Assembly (NCBI GenBank): GCA_028292625.1 | Contig: JAQGLY010000014.1 | Coordinates: 186,001 to 250,000 of the forward strand | From: Herbaspirillum sp. | Lineage (GTDB): Bacteria; Pseudomonadota; Gammaproteobacteria; Burkholderiales; Burkholderiaceae_D | Direction: 5' to 3' | Length of the DNA: 64,000 nucleotides | Shown here: piece by piece, positions 53,055-62,647 of the stretch | Numbering within the stretch: the first letter of the stretch is position 1 | Layout: each line of letters begins with the position of its first letter | The notes under the pieces: generated by a model | What the model was told of the DNA's origin: nothing | Databases searched by the model: none | Seen by the model: the letters and a program-made list of their open reading frames with translations, nothing else | Position numbers and translations under genes: made by a program

Positions 53055-53396
53055 TCACGCCGGTCTTTGGGCCGACGGTGCGAATATGATCAGGTCGGAG
53101 CGGGCCATGGCGACGCAAGGAAGAAACCAGCCTTGTTTTTTCTCGTCGGCGCTGACGCCCGGCCACTCGACGCTGTAGGCGATTTCGCCGTCTTGCAGCC
53201 GGCTCAGGCACGCGCGGCAGGCGCCGTTGCGGCACGAGCTGGAGAGGATCACGCCGGCATGCCGCGCCGCTTCCAGCAGGGTGGCTGCGCCGTCGACGGC
53301 AAACAGCCAGCCGTGCGGTTCAATTCGTACGATAAACGAAGACGCCGGCTGCGATGCGCGCGGCGAGGGTGCCGCTGAATCGGCAGAATGTGGCAT
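53055..53396 (-). CDS. Plant-type [2Fe-2S] ferredoxin domain protein
   Basis: A 113-residue soluble electron carrier. The cluster ligands Cys55, Cys60, Cys63 and Cys94 have the standard C-x4-C-x2-C-x30-C spacing (SSCRNGACRACL and LPCVA). About 18 Ser/Ala/Pro residues precede the domain. No reductase or oxygenase partner is adjacent, so the redox partner is unknown. The start ATG 53396 has no strong ribosome site. Confidence 0.88.
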   Translation of the reverse strand: MPHSADSAAPSPRASQPASSFIVRIEPHGWLFAVDGAATLLEAARHAGVILSSSCRNGACRACLSRLQDGEIAYSVEWPGVSADEKKQGWFLPCVAMARSDLIIFAPSAQRPA

Positions 53397-53555
53397 GCTT
53401 TGCCTTTAACGAATTGGATGCGCCTGTCATCATCGGTTACAGGCCTGGCTGTCGTGTCCCGTGAAAAGGCAGCATAGCATTCGGCGGCGGCAGTTGTGCA
53501 GCTACGATGCAAGTAATATTATCGAGAACTTACGCAAGAATGAATGGAGTGGCAG

Positions 53556-53870
53556 ATGTCGGTACACATGATCGAGGCAGTACGTTTTAACGCGGCGGGA
53601 GACAGGATTGAACAAGTGCGCTGGGGGAGGGCTGCGCGCAACGCCGACGGTTCGCCTGGATGGCATGCGCATACCGTGGAGCAGGACGTCAATCTGGTGA
53701 TCGACGCGTTGCACTTCGGCGACGAGGTGGCGACCGCTTTCCAGGTCGGCAATGAAATGGTATTGGGGCCGCGCATCCGCCTGATCCAATATGAACACGG
53801 CATCGAAGGCATCGATACGATAGATCATAATGTGCCCGGCCGGACATTAATGGATTTGCCGCGGTTTTAG
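53556..53870 (+). CDS. Hypothetical protein
   Basis: A 104-residue soluble protein starting MSVHMIEAVRF, with TGGAGTGG shortly upstream of ATG 53556. It is beta-rich (EAVRFNAAGDRIEQVRWGRA, VATAFQVGNEMVLGPRIRLIQYEHGIEGI). I recall similar short conserved proteins in Burkholderiales, but no function. It is a single gene between the ferredoxin (divergent) and the response regulator (convergent). Confidence 0.7.
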   Translation: MSVHMIEAVRFNAAGDRIEQVRWGRAARNADGSPGWHAHTVEQDVNLVIDALHFGDEVATAFQVGNEMVLGPRIRLIQYEHGIEGIDTIDHNVPGRTLMDLPRF

Positions 53871-54071
53871 ATGGCGTTTTGGCGAAGTCGCGAGTCGGCT
53901 TCCGGACTGCTTGCTCAGTTGTTTTTAACCGCGCTTTTATGAGTAATCCGATTATTTTTTAGTTTTTTTCTTAAATCTGAAAATGAAATCACTGTTGTGA
54001 CGGCAATCAAAATACTGCAGGCTTTGACAGCAACGCGCATCATTCATGCTTGAAACCGGCATCGGCCCGGT

Positions 54072-54443
54072 TTAGGCATTGCCGGGAATCAAGGTGTGCA
54101 AGAGTTTTTCCAGCCGGATAAAGTCGAATGGCTTGGGCAGCACCGTGACATGAAAGTCCAGGTTTTTGGCCAGTTCTATACCGTAACCCGATGCGAATAT
54201 CAGTTTTATGGACGGTTGCTCGTGGGCAATCAGCTTGGCCAGTTCGATGCCCGACATCCCGGGCAAGCTGATATCGGTAATCACGATGTCGAAATTCCGC
54301 TGTTTCAGCAAGGCCAGCGCGTCTTCCGCGGAGGTGACGCCGTCGGCATCATGGTCCAGCGCGCGCAATAGTTCGCACAACATGTCGTTCGAATCGACGT
54401 TGTCTTCGACCACCAGAATACGGGATAAGGGAGAGGCGCTCAT
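54072..54443 (-). CDS. Single-domain response regulator
   Basis: A 123-residue CheY-like receiver without an output domain. The acidic pair is in VVEDNVDS (Glu13, Asp14), the phosphoacceptor is Asp57 in ITDISLPG, the Thr/Ser position is in FASGYG, and the conserved Lys is in LPKPFD. No sensor kinase gene is adjacent, so it probably serves a distant kinase or hybrid phosphorelay. The 200 bases downstream (53871-54071) show nothing recognisable. Confidence 0.92.
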   Translation of the reverse strand: MSASPLSRILVVEDNVDSNDMLCELLRALDHDADGVTSAEDALALLKQRNFDIVITDISLPGMSGIELAKLIAHEQPSIKLIFASGYGIELAKNLDFHVTVLPKPFDFIRLEKLLHTLIPGNA

Positions 54444-54626
54444 GTTATTTCAATTCGTCTGCCTGCGCATTCCGGTTTTTGCGATTCCGTATGTTATCAG
54501 AGGACCAAAGCTGACTCCTCAGGCCGGTTCCGGTTGTCCGCCAGCGCGCTGATATGCTCTGACCGCGGCATGGCTGCCTGGTTCACCGAAAAATCGCTTA
54601 TAACGCGCGCGCTCTCCAAAATCCTC

Positions 54627-55796
54627 TCAGCGCGGCGTGCGCGTCCTTCCAGCTTGCCATACCGCGGCGATCTGTTCAGCGGCGGCCTGCAGCAGTTGTT
54701 CGGCCTGCGCAATCGCCTGTTCCAGCGCCATCGGACCCGGCACAATCGAAAAGCAGCCGCTGAAATGCTGGCGCAGGACCCGAACGGCCTGTGGGTCGAT
54801 GGCGCCCGACAGCAACATGCTGTCGACCTCGAACCGGCGCGCCCGGCTGGCGGCGACGAATGGCGCCTTGCCGTGCAGGGTCTGGGCATCGCTGCGGCCT
54901 TCGCTGGTGATCAGCCAGTCGGCATGTTGCAAATGCTTGTCCAGGCCGATATGGTCGCATACGGTTTCCGCGCCCGATTGCAGTTGCGCGCCCAGCATCA
55001 ACAATGCATAGCCAAGACCGCCGGCAGCGCCGGCGCCGGGCGTTAGCGCCGCATGACGGCCGGTGGCTTGTTCGAACAAATCGGCGAAATGGGCCAGCGT
55101 GCGGTCGATGGCGGCCAGCTGTTCCGGCCGGACGCCTTTTTGCGGGCCGAAAACGGCGGTGGCGCCATGCTCGCCGCACAGCGGATTATCGACGTCGGAC
55201 ATGGCGGTGATGGTGACTTCGCTCACGCGGCTATCGAGCGCCGATGCATCGATACGCGCCAGTTGTTGCAAGGCGTCGGGATTGGCCGGCAACAATGCGC
55301 CTTCCTTGTCGTACAGCTTCAAACCCAGCGCGCACAGCATCCCGGCGCCGCCATCGTTGGTGCTGCTGCCCCCTAGCGCGATCAGGAAATCGCGGGTTCC
55401 CTGGTCGAGCAGAACGCGGATCGCATCGCCGACGCCTTCGGTGGAGCGCTGGGCGACCGGCAGCGCCATGCCGTTGGCGTCCGTGATGCCGACGATTTCC
55501 GCGCTTTCGATCACCGCGGTGCCGTTCGGCAATATGGCGACCGGCGCTTCGCGCCATTGGCCGCGGGCATCGCGCACGGACACCGTTTGTATTTTTCCGC
55601 CCGCGTGCAGCATCGCGTCGAGCGTGCCTTCGCCGCCGTCGGCGATGGGGCACAGGTGCAGGCGGGCGTCGGGGATGGCCTGCAGAATACCGCGGCCGAT
55701 CGCGTCCGCCGCCTGGCGCGCGGTCAGCGAACCTTTGAACGAGTCGGGAGCGATGACAATCACTGGGGAGGCGGATGCGGTCGGCTTTGGCGTCAT
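54627..55796 (-). CDS. Glycerate kinase (GlxK/GarK family)
   Basis: Phosphorylates D-glycerate with ATP in glyoxylate/glycolate and sugar-acid breakdown. The 389-residue length fits the type 1 family. Conserved blocks are IAPDSFKGSLTARQAADAIGRG (about 14-35), PIADGGEGTLDAML (about 46-59), LGGSSTNDGGAGMLCALG (about 142-159), and FGPQKG.....L; the C-terminal SEGRSDAQTLHGKAP is also present. The start is ATG 55796. It is a single gene here; no tartronate semialdehyde reductase is adjacent. Confidence 0.93.
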   Translation of the reverse strand: MTPKPTASASPVIVIAPDSFKGSLTARQAADAIGRGILQAIPDARLHLCPIADGGEGTLDAMLHAGGKIQTVSVRDARGQWREAPVAILPNGTAVIESAEIVGITDANGMALPVAQRSTEGVGDAIRVLLDQGTRDFLIALGGSSTNDGGAGMLCALGLKLYDKEGALLPANPDALQQLARIDASALDSRVSEVTITAMSDVDNPLCGEHGATAVFGPQKGVRPEQLAAIDRTLAHFADLFEQATGRHAALTPGAGAAGGLGYALLMLGAQLQSGAETVCDHIGLDKHLQHADWLITSEGRSDAQTLHGKAPFVAASRARRFEVDSMLLSGAIDPQAVRVLRQHFSGCFSIVPGPMALEQAIAQAEQLLQAAAEQIAAVWQAGRTRTPR

Positions 55797-56151
55797 GATG
55801 GAGAATAGTCGGATTAATCGGATTTTGAAATGAATCGGGCTCCGGCAGTGTACTAAATAACCGTGCCGCCATACTTGAGTAATTTTGTATGTAGTGAAAA
55901 GCGTCAGGGCGTGTTGTCAACCTCCCTCATCGTCCGGCAATGCCAGCGTAACAATCGGTAATCGTAATGGATCATTGCATGGTGGTAACGCAAACTATAT
56001 CAACCGAAAAAACGAAACGCGCCGAGGCATGCACAGATGTGGGCATCCCAGGTCGCGCAGCTGGCGGCAAATTCACATTTAGGAAAATATTTAATATTCC
56101 CGTCCTGAATACTGTCTTTGCCAAGTTCGGACAAACTGCCGGAAGAAAATC
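55797..56151. other. 355-base intergenic region without recognisable features
   Basis: Lies between the divergent glycerate kinase and lipoprotein genes. Short open frames inside have no domain, signal or ribosome site. No clear repeat, terminator or RNA structure was seen; both promoters should be here. AGGAAAATATTTAATATT near 56080 is the most AT-rich spot. Confidence 0.4.
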
Positions 56152-56418
56152 ATGAAACGTTCCGTGTTATTGCTGCTTTTTCTGTTGGGCGGATGCGTCG
56201 TCGCGCCATACGACGGATACTATGCTGCTCCCTATGGCGGATACTATGCTTCTCCCTATGGCGGATACCCGGCTTACCCCGGTTACGACGTTTATTCGGC
56301 GCCGGCATATGTGGCGCCGGCGCCGTACTACGGTGGCGGCCCTTCGATCTTTTTCGGCGGCAGCTTTCGGCATGGCGGTGGACATCGAGGTGGCGGCGGC
56401 CACGGCCACCATCATTAA
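56152..56418 (+). CDS. Gly/Tyr/His-rich lipoprotein
   Basis: An 88-residue lipoprotein with lipobox LGGC (Cys15). The mature part begins with short tandem units GYYAAPYG/GYYASPYG and continues Tyr/Pro/Gly/Ala-rich, ending in a His/Gly-rich tail (GGGHRGGGGHGHHH) that could bind metal. Function unknown; small Tyr-Gly lipoproteins of this type are common at the outer membrane of Burkholderiales. The ribosome site GGAAGAAA precedes ATG. Confidence 0.78.
   Translation: MKRSVLLLLFLLGGCVVAPYDGYYAAPYGGYYASPYGGYPAYPGYDVYSAPAYVAPAPYYGGGPSIFFGGSFRHGGGHRGGGGHGHHH
56215..56262 (+). repeat. Two 24-base tandem repeats in the lipoprotein gene
   Basis: The unit GGATACTATGC.GCTCCC-type 24-mer occurs at 56215-56238 and 56239-56262 with one or two differences, then degrades. 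It encodes GYYAAPYG and GYYASPYG and could vary in copy number by slippage. Confidence 0.75.
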
Positions 56419-56572
56419 TAAATAGACAAATTTCAGCGGTCTCACGTGTGATCTCGGTGTGGTGCGGCGGTTTTGATGTTGCTATACTCGGCGCGTGTCG
56501 CAGCAGCCGAAAGCGACCATGACCAGCGCGGATTGGATGCCGCCGCCAGCCAAATACATGGAGACCGTTCAA

Positions 56573-57715
56573 ATGAAAACACTCATCCCCCCGTCCAGAA
56601 TTGCGTTTGTCTCCCGTATCGTTTGCAGCGTCGGCGCCGCCGTTGTGCTGACTTCCTCCCTGGCGTGCGCCGCCCGCGCCGAAACCGTCAAAATCGCCTT
56701 GCCCGGTCCGATGACCGGTCCCGTCACGCAATATGGCGACATGGTGCGCGCCGGTGCGATGACGGCAGTCGAACATGTCAATGCCGCGGGCGGAACGCAA
56801 TTCGAGCTGGTGCCGATGGATGAAGCCTGCGAGCCGAAACAGGCGGTCGCGGTGGCCAATAAAATCGTCAGTCAGGGCATCAAATTCGTCGTCGGCCACG
56901 TCTGTTCCGGCGCCACCATCGCGGCTTCGGACATTTACGAGAACGAAGGCATCGTGATGATTTCGCCGTCGGCGACGTCGCCGCAATTGACCGAAGCGAA
57001 ACCGCGCAAATTCATTTTCCGCACCATCGGCCGCGACGACCAGCAGGCGCCCACCGCCGCCAACTATATCGCCCAAAGGTTGCAACCTAAAAAAGTCGCG
57101 GTGCTGCACGATAAGCAGTCCTATGGTCAGGGCCTGGCCAATTCGGTCAAGGCCACGCTCGACGCCGCCAAGGTGCCGGTGGTGCTGTTTGAAGGCATCA
57201 ACGCCGGCGACAGCGATTACTCCGCGGTCATCACCAAAATCAAATCGCTGGGCGTCGATGTGGTCTATTTCGGCGGCTATCATCCGGAAATGGGACTATT
57301 GTTGCGGCAGGCCCGTGAGCAGGGCGTCAAGGCCGTGTTCGTCGGGGCCGAAGGCGCCGGCAACAAAAACCTGAACGCGATCGCTGGCCCGGCGGCGGAA
57401 GGCATGCTGCTGACGCAGCCGGCCGACTTCACCGGCGATCCGGCCAATGCGGCGATCGTCAAGGCCTTTGCCGACAAGAAGCGCGATCCGGTCGGCGGAT
57501 TCCAGATGCCGGCTTATGCCGCCGTGGAGGTGATCGCCCAAGCCATCGCCGGGGCCAAGAGCAGCGATCCCGCCAAGGTGGCGGCCTACATGCATTCCCA
57601 TCCATTCAAAACGCCGATCGGCACCATAGAATTTACGCCCAGGGGGGATTTGAAAACCTTCAAATTCAATGTCTACGTCTGGCATAACGACGGCACCAGC
57701 ACGCTGGCAAAATAA
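56573..57715 (+). CDS. Branched-chain amino-acid type ABC transporter binding protein
   Basis: A periplasmic solute-binding protein of 380 residues. The signal peptide ends ACAARA before ETVKIALPGPMTG. The mature protein is the type I periplasmic-binding fold used by LivJ/LivK: YGDMVRAGAMTAVEHVN, LVPMDEACEPKQAVAVANKIV and VVGHVCSGATIAASDIY form the N-lobe. The start ATG 56573 (MKTLIPP) has GGAG upstream; further upstream in-frame Met codons lack support. It is the first gene of a complete five-gene operon. Leucine, isoleucine and valine are likely ligands, but amides or aromatic compounds cannot be excluded. Confidence 0.88.
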   Translation: MKTLIPPSRIAFVSRIVCSVGAAVVLTSSLACAARAETVKIALPGPMTGPVTQYGDMVRAGAMTAVEHVNAAGGTQFELVPMDEACEPKQAVAVANKIVSQGIKFVVGHVCSGATIAASDIYENEGIVMISPSATSPQLTEAKPRKFIFRTIGRDDQQAPTAANYIAQRLQPKKVAVLHDKQSYGQGLANSVKATLDAAKVPVVLFEGINAGDSDYSAVITKIKSLGVDVVYFGGYHPEMGLLLRQAREQGVKAVFVGAEGAGNKNLNAIAGPAAEGMLLTQPADFTGDPANAAIVKAFADKKRDPVGGFQMPAYAAVEVIAQAIAGAKSSDPAKVAAYMHSHPFKTPIGTIEFTPRGDLKTFKFNVYVWHNDGTSTLAK

Positions 57716-57775
57716 ATACGCTCAGGGCGGCGCAGACTGAACGTCGATGGCGGTCTTCGGTCTATACGACCGGGT

Positions 57776-57793
57776 CGGCAGGCATGCCTGCCG
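57776..57793. other. Perfect 18-base palindrome between binding-protein and permease genes
   Basis: CGGCAGGCATGCCTGCCG can form a seven-pair stem with a CATG loop. It is not followed by Ts. It lies in the 164-base gap between the binding-protein and first permease genes, where stabilising or attenuating hairpins commonly uncouple expression of the binding protein from the membrane parts. Confidence 0.5.
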
Positions 57794-57879
57794 CAATGCT
57801 TCGGGATGCGCCTGCCCGACTTGCTGCGCTGTGACGTTTATCCGGCTTGCGCCTGTCCGATTTTCAAGCGTTTCCCTTC

Positions 57880-58806
57880 ATGAATGATCTTCTCCCTCAA
57901 CTTACCCAGCAACTCGTCAACGGCTTGAGCCTGGGCGCGATCTATGCGCTGATCGCCATAGGCTACACGATGGTCTACGGCATCATCGGCATGATCAATT
58001 TTGCGCACGGCGAGATCTACATGATCGGCGCGTACGTCGGGCTGGTGACGCTGACGGCGATCGGTGTGCAGCACGGTTATCCGCTGCCGCTGGTGCTGGG
58101 CACGGCGTTGATCGTGTCGGTGCTAGTGACCGGTCTGTACGGCTGGACCGTCGAGCGCGTGGCTTATCGTCCGTTGCGCGGCGGACCGCGGCTGGTGCCG
58201 CTGATATCGGCCATCGGCATGTCGATCTTTCTGCAGAATTATGTGCAAATCGGGCAGGGCGCGCGCGATATGTCGGTGCCGGTGCTGGTTTCCGGCGCGA
58301 TCGAGTTTCAGATGGGCAGCGCATTTACGGTCACGATTCCGTATGCGCGCCTGATGATCCTCGGTGTGACCCTGGTGCTGATGGCGGCGTTGACGCTGTT
58401 CATCGCCCGCTCCCGCATGGGCCGCGCCTGCCGCGCCTGTTCGCAGGACATGCGCATGGCCAATTTGCTGGGCATCGATACCAATCGCGTGATCTCGTTC
58501 ACATTCGTGCTGGGCGCCATGCTGGCGGCCGTGGGCGGCGTGCTCATTGCGTTGACCATCGGCAAGCTGAATCCGTATATCGGCTTCATCGCGGGCATCA
58601 AGGCGTTCACGGCGGCGGTGCTGGGCGGCATCGGCAGCGTGCCGGGCGCGATGTTGGGCGGCATGCTGCTCGGGGTGGTGGAAACCTTCGCGGCCGGCTA
58701 TTTGCCCGCGCAATACAAGGACATCGTGTCGTTCGGCCTGCTGATCGTGATTCTGCTGTTTCGTCCGACCGGATTGTTGGGTAAGCCCGATATCGAAAAA
58801 GTCTAG
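57880..58806 (+). CDS. livH: Branched-chain amino-acid ABC transporter permease (LivH type)
   Basis: An inner-membrane permease of 308 residues with eight or so helices. The N-terminal LVNGLSLGAIYALIAIGYTMVYGIIGMINFAHGEIYMIGAY block and the loop IGSVPGAMLGGMLLGVVE are typical of LivH. The EAA-like interaction loop is in the second half (RACRACSQDMRMANLLGID). ATG 57880 (MNDLLPQ) is used; a TTG 33 bases earlier is possible. It pairs with LivM downstream. Confidence 0.93.
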   Translation: MNDLLPQLTQQLVNGLSLGAIYALIAIGYTMVYGIIGMINFAHGEIYMIGAYVGLVTLTAIGVQHGYPLPLVLGTALIVSVLVTGLYGWTVERVAYRPLRGGPRLVPLISAIGMSIFLQNYVQIGQGARDMSVPVLVSGAIEFQMGSAFTVTIPYARLMILGVTLVLMAALTLFIARSRMGRACRACSQDMRMANLLGIDTNRVISFTFVLGAMLAAVGGVLIALTIGKLNPYIGFIAGIKAFTAAVLGGIGSVPGAMLGGMLLGVVETFAAGYLPAQYKDIVSFGLLIVILLFRPTGLLGKPDIEKV

Positions 58807-58813
58807 GTAAACA

Positions 58814-60064
58814 ATGGTCATTCCGATGGGCACGACATTAAAAAACGCGACGCTGGCGGCTGCGCTGACGGCGATTCTGACCATCCCGCTGCTCGGTCTG
58901 CAATTGAGGCTGGACGGCTATCTGGTTGTGCTGCACGCGCACTGGACGCCGGTGCTGGTGGCGGTGGCGGCGGTATTCCTATTTCAGTTGAGCAGGCCGT
59001 TGCTGACGCGCTCCACGTCGCACATGCGCGCGGCCGTCAAATGGCCGGCGCTGCCGGTGCTGAGCGTGGCCCAGCAACGCAATGCGCTGTGCCTGCTGCT
59101 GCTGGCAGGATTGGCCTGGCCTTTTTTCGGATCGCGCGGCACGGTCGATATGATGACGCTGGCGCTGATCTACGTGGTGCTGGGCCTGGGTTTGAACATT
59201 GTCGTCGGATTCGCCGGCCTGCTGGATCTGGGATATGTCGCCTTTTACGCGTTCGGCGCCTACACCTACGCACTGTTGAATCAATATTTCGGATTGTCGT
59301 TCTGGGTCTGTCTGCCGCTGGCGGCGGCGGGGGCGGCCTCTCTCGGATTTTTGCTGGGCTTTCCGGTGCTGCGTTTGCGCGGCGATTATCTGGCGATCGT
59401 CACTCTGGGTTTCGGTGAAATCATCCGCTTGCTGCTGAATAACCTGGGCAGCCTGACCGGCGGCCCGGACGGCGTGTCGGGGATCCCGAAACCGAGCGTA
59501 TTCGGGATTGAAATGGCGCGCAATCCCAGCGTCGCCGGCGGCGCGACCTTTCATCAATTGCTGGGACTGGAATACCAGGGCGCGCATATGGTGATCTTCC
59601 TGTACTTCCTGGCGCTGCTGCTGGCGGTGTTCACCTATTTCGTGACCAGCCGCCTGCTGCGCATGCCGGTGGGGCGTGCATGGGAGGCCTTGCGCGACGA
59701 TGAAATCGCCTGCCGTTCGCTGGGCATCAATCCCACCAGGGTCAAATTGTCGGCGTTCACGCTCGGGGCGGCGTTTGCCGGGATGGCCGGCAGTTTCTTC
59801 GCGGCGCGTCAGGGCTTGGTGACGCCGGATTCCTTTACGTTCATCGAGTCGGCGCTGATTCTGGCGATCGTGGTGCTGGGCGGCATGGGATCGCAGGCCG
59901 GCGTGATTCTGGCGGCGATTGCGTTGACCGTGCTGCCGGAAATCGCGCGCGGCCTTGCCGATTACCGGATGTTGTTCTTCGGTCTGGTCATGGTGCTGAT
60001 GATGATGTGGCGGCCGCAGGGGCTGATTCCTGCGCGGCGTCCGCATGTGGTGCTGCCGCAATGA
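58814..60064 (+). CDS. livM: Branched-chain amino-acid ABC transporter permease (LivM type)
   Basis: The second permease subunit, 416 residues. It has an N-terminal extension with two or three helices and then the LivM core: [61 protein letters not shown], and the EAA-like loop [37 protein letters not shown]. The start is ATG 58814, seven bases after livH. The stop overlaps the livG start (ATGA). Confidence 0.93.
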   Translation: MVIPMGTTLKNATLAAALTAILTIPLLGLQLRLDGYLVVLHAHWTPVLVAVAAVFLFQLSRPLLTRSTSHMRAAVKWPALPVLSVAQQRNALCLLLLAGLAWPFFGSRGTVDMMTLALIYVVLGLGLNIVVGFAGLLDLGYVAFYAFGAYTYALLNQYFGLSFWVCLPLAAAGAASLGFLLGFPVLRLRGDYLAIVTLGFGEIIRLLLNNLGSLTGGPDGVSGIPKPSVFGIEMARNPSVAGGATFHQLLGLEYQGAHMVIFLYFLALLLAVFTYFVTSRLLRMPVGRAWEALRDDEIACRSLGINPTRVKLSAFTLGAAFAGMAGSFFAARQGLVTPDSFTFIESALILAIVVLGGMGSQAGVILAAIALTVLPEIARGLADYRMLFFGLVMVLMMMWRPQGLIPARRPHVVLPQ

Positions 60065-60828
60065 GCACGCCCTTGCTGGAGGTGCGGGATCTGGCCATGC
60101 GTTTCGGCGGCCTGATGGCGGTGGACGGCATCTGCTTTAACGTGGAGCCGCAGGAAGTGTTTGCGATTATCGGACCGAACGGCGCCGGCAAAACGACGGT
60201 GTTCAATTGCGTCAGCGGTTTTTACCGCGCTACCGCCGGGACCATCCTGCTGGGCGGCGTGGCGACCGGCGGCATGCCGAGTCATCTGGTGGCGCGGCAG
60301 GGGCTGGTGCGCACCTTTCAAAACATCCGTTTGTTCAAATCGCTGACCGTCGTCGAAAACCTGCTGGTGGCGCAACATACGCAGGTCAATACGAATCTGC
60401 TGTCGGGCTTGTTGAAGCTGCCGGCCTATCGCCGCGCGGAACGCGAAGCGTTGAGTCGGGCCGCCTATTGGCTGGAGCAGGTCGGCTTGACCGCGCTGGC
60501 CAACCGCGATGCGGGCACGCTGTCGTACGGCCATCAGCGGCGGCTTGAGATCGCGCGCTGCATGATCACCGGGCCGCGCCTGTTGTTGCTGGACGAGCCG
60601 GCGGCCGGCCTCAACCCGCAGGAAAAAATCGAATTGCAGCGATTGATCGACCGCCTGCGTCGCGAGCATCGGATCGCGGTGTTGCTGATCGAGCACGACA
60701 TGAGTTTGATCATGGGCATTTCGGATCGCATTCTGGTCATGGAGCACGGCAAGCCCATCGTGACCGGCACGCCGCAGACGGTGCGCCACGACGAGCGCGT
60801 GATCAAGGCATACCTGGGAGAAGAATGA
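60061..60828 (+). CDS. livG: Branched-chain amino-acid ABC transporter ATP-binding protein (LivG type)
   Basis: A 255-residue ATPase. Walker [10 protein letters not shown] is at residues 38-46, the signature is [12 protein letters not shown] (LSGGQ variant), and Walker B is [13 protein letters not shown]. The LivG-specific [17 protein letters not shown] block and the C-terminal [23 protein letters not shown] are present. The start ATG overlaps livM; the stop overlaps livF, so the operon is translationally coupled. Confidence 0.94.
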   Translation: MSTPLLEVRDLAMRFGGLMAVDGICFNVEPQEVFAIIGPNGAGKTTVFNCVSGFYRATAGTILLGGVATGGMPSHLVARQGLVRTFQNIRLFKSLTVVENLLVAQHTQVNTNLLSGLLKLPAYRRAEREALSRAAYWLEQVGLTALANRDAGTLSYGHQRRLEIARCMITGPRLLLLDEPAAGLNPQEKIELQRLIDRLRREHRIAVLLIEHDMSLIMGISDRILVMEHGKPIVTGTPQTVRHDERVIKAYLGEE

Positions 60829-61532
60829 TGTTGCGCCTTGAACAGGTTCACAGCCATTACGGCGCGATCGAAGCATTGCACGGCGTCTCGCTGGAAGTGC
60901 GGCGGGGTGAAATCGTAACGCTGATCGGCTGCAACGGCGCCGGCAAAACCACGATGCTGATGACGCTGTGCGGCCATCCGCGCGCCAGCAGCGGCAGGAT
61001 ATGGTTCGAAGAGCGCGATATCACCGGCATGGACACGCATGACATCATGCGCCAGGGCATCGCCATTTCGCCGGAGGGCAGGCGGGTGTTTTCGGATCTG
61101 ACGGTGTTGGAAAATCTGCAGATGGGCGCTTTTTTCGCCGACCGCACCGCATTCGAAGAGGGCATCGCCGATGTTTTCGCATTGTTTCCGCGCCTGAAGG
61201 AACGCGCGTCGCAGCGCGCCGGCACCATGTCCGGAGGCGAACAGCAGATGCTGGCCATCGGCCGCGCCTTGATGAGCAAGCCGCGCTTGCTGCTGCTGGA
61301 CGAACCGACACTGGGGCTGGCGCCGCTGATCATCGCCCAGATCTTCGACATCATTCGCACCATCAGGGATCAGGGCGTGACCGTGTTTCTGGTCGAGCAG
61401 AACGCCAACAAGGCGCTGGGCGTGGCCGATCGCGGCTATGTGCTGGAAAACGGCCGCATCGTGTTGTCCGATACGGGCGCCAATCTGCTGGCCGACGACG
61501 CGGTTCGGAAGGCGTATCTTGGAGTGGGCTGA
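60825..61532 (+). CDS. livF: Branched-chain amino-acid ABC transporter ATP-binding protein (LivF type)
   Basis: The second ATPase subunit, 235 residues. Walker A is GCNGAGKTT (residues 35-43, Cys in place of Pro), signature SGGEQQMLAIGRAL, Walker B LLLLDEPTLGLAP. The LivF pattern VTLIG.NGAGKTT, ISPEGRRVFSDLTVLENL and FLVEQNANKAL is intact. Last gene of the operon; it is convergent with the topoisomerase gene, 17 bases away, without an obvious terminator. Confidence 0.94.
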   Translation: MMLRLEQVHSHYGAIEALHGVSLEVRRGEIVTLIGCNGAGKTTMLMTLCGHPRASSGRIWFEERDITGMDTHDIMRQGIAISPEGRRVFSDLTVLENLQMGAFFADRTAFEEGIADVFALFPRLKERASQRAGTMSGGEQQMLAIGRALMSKPRLLLLDEPTLGLAPLIIAQIFDIIRTIRDQGVTVFLVEQNANKALGVADRGYVLENGRIVLSDTGANLLADDAVRKAYLGVG

Positions 61533-61549
61533 GCGCGGGCGGCTTTGCT

Positions 61550-62644
61550 TCAGTCGCACTTCAGGCGTTTTTGCAGAAAGGCGATCACCGCGGTTTCCTG
61601 CGGCGTCAAGGCATGCGCATCGGCGGCGGCCTGGCGGTTTTCCAGCAATGCTTCGGTCAGCGTACCATCCAGATAGCTTTCGATGACAGCCGGGTGCACA
61701 TAGCATTTGCGGCAGATGCTGGGCGTATTTCCGAGTTTCCTGGATACGTCTTCGATGGCCTGGACCACATTTTTTTTTGCCTGCGCCGCGGACTCGCTGG
61801 CTTCGCATGCGTGCAGCGCGGCCGCCGCCAGCATGGTGCCGGCCCAGGTGCGAAAATCCTTGGCGGTAAAATCCTCGCCGGTCAGACTGCGCAAATAGTC
61901 ATTGACGTCGGCCGACCCGATCGCGTGCCGTTCGCCGTTTTCGTCGACGTATTGAAACAAATCCTGTCCCGGAAGATCGCGTGTGCGGCGAATGATTCTG
62001 GCCATGCGCGGGTCGCGCAGCTTGACGGTTTGCTGCACGCCGCTTTTGCCGCGGAAGTGGAATTCCACTTCGGAGCCCTCGATCTGAACGTGGCGATTGC
62101 GCAATGTGGTGAGGCCGAAAGAGCGATTGGCGCGCGCGTATTCATCATTGCCGACCCGCATCATCGTCGCTTCCAGCAGATAAACGATCGCGGCCAGTAT
62201 TTTTTCGCGAGGCAGGCCGGGCAGGGCCAGCGCCTGGTCCACGCGGCGGCGGATTTCCGGCAGATGTTCGCCGAAGCCGATCATGCGATCGTATTTGGCT
62301 TCGTCGCGTACGCTGCGCCAGCGCGGATGATAGCGATATTGCTTGCGCCGGCGAGCGTCGCGTCCGGTTACCTGGATATGGCCGTTCGGCCAGCGGCAGA
62401 TCCAGACCTCGGTCCATGCCGGCGGAATCACCAGCGCTTTGATGCGCGCCAGGACTTCCTTGTCCCGCACCGGTCTGCCGTCGGGGTCGCGATACTGAAA
62501 ATATTCTTTCGATTTCCCCACTCTGCGGTAGCCCGTATCGGCATCGCTCACGTAACGCAGGCCGTTTTGCTGGGCGGTTCGCTTGACCGCTTCAACCGGA
62601 TCGGCGTTGTCGCGGTCGGCAACGTTGTGCTGCTTGCCGTCCAT
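61550..62644 (-). CDS. Type IB DNA topoisomerase
   Basis: Relaxes supercoiled DNA by single-strand cutting through a 3'-phosphotyrosine, as eukaryotic/poxvirus topoisomerase I does. The 364-residue protein has the N-terminal DNA-binding part (GLRYVSDADTGYRRVGKSKEYFQYRDPDG), the catalytic Arg/Lys blocks (RYHPRWR, FRGKSGVQQTVKLRD, AKDFRTWAGT), and the nucleophile Tyr324 in VHPAVIESYLDG. It is encoded three bases downstream of the redox-enzyme gene on the same strand, so they are probably co-transcribed. Confidence 0.93.
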   Translation of the reverse strand: MDGKQHNVADRDNADPVEAVKRTAQQNGLRYVSDADTGYRRVGKSKEYFQYRDPDGRPVRDKEVLARIKALVIPPAWTEVWICRWPNGHIQVTGRDARRRKQYRYHPRWRSVRDEAKYDRMIGFGEHLPEIRRRVDQALALPGLPREKILAAIVYLLEATMMRVGNDEYARANRSFGLTTLRNRHVQIEGSEVEFHFRGKSGVQQTVKLRDPRMARIIRRTRDLPGQDLFQYVDENGERHAIGSADVNDYLRSLTGEDFTAKDFRTWAGTMLAAAALHACEASESAAQAKKNVVQAIEDVSRKLGNTPSICRKCYVHPAVIESYLDGTLTEALLENRQAAADAHALTPQETAVIAFLQKRLKCD

Positions 62645-62647
62645 CGG

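Noticed and set aside
52855..53178. Plus-strand frame with a hydrophobic stretch, considered as a toxin-like small membrane protein
   Set aside because: It runs through two hairpins and a strong terminator and then antisense to the ferredoxin gene; coding is unlikely.
52014..53396. Prophage remnant around the S24 repressor
   Set aside because: No integrase, structural, lysis or replication genes and no attachment repeats were found nearby.
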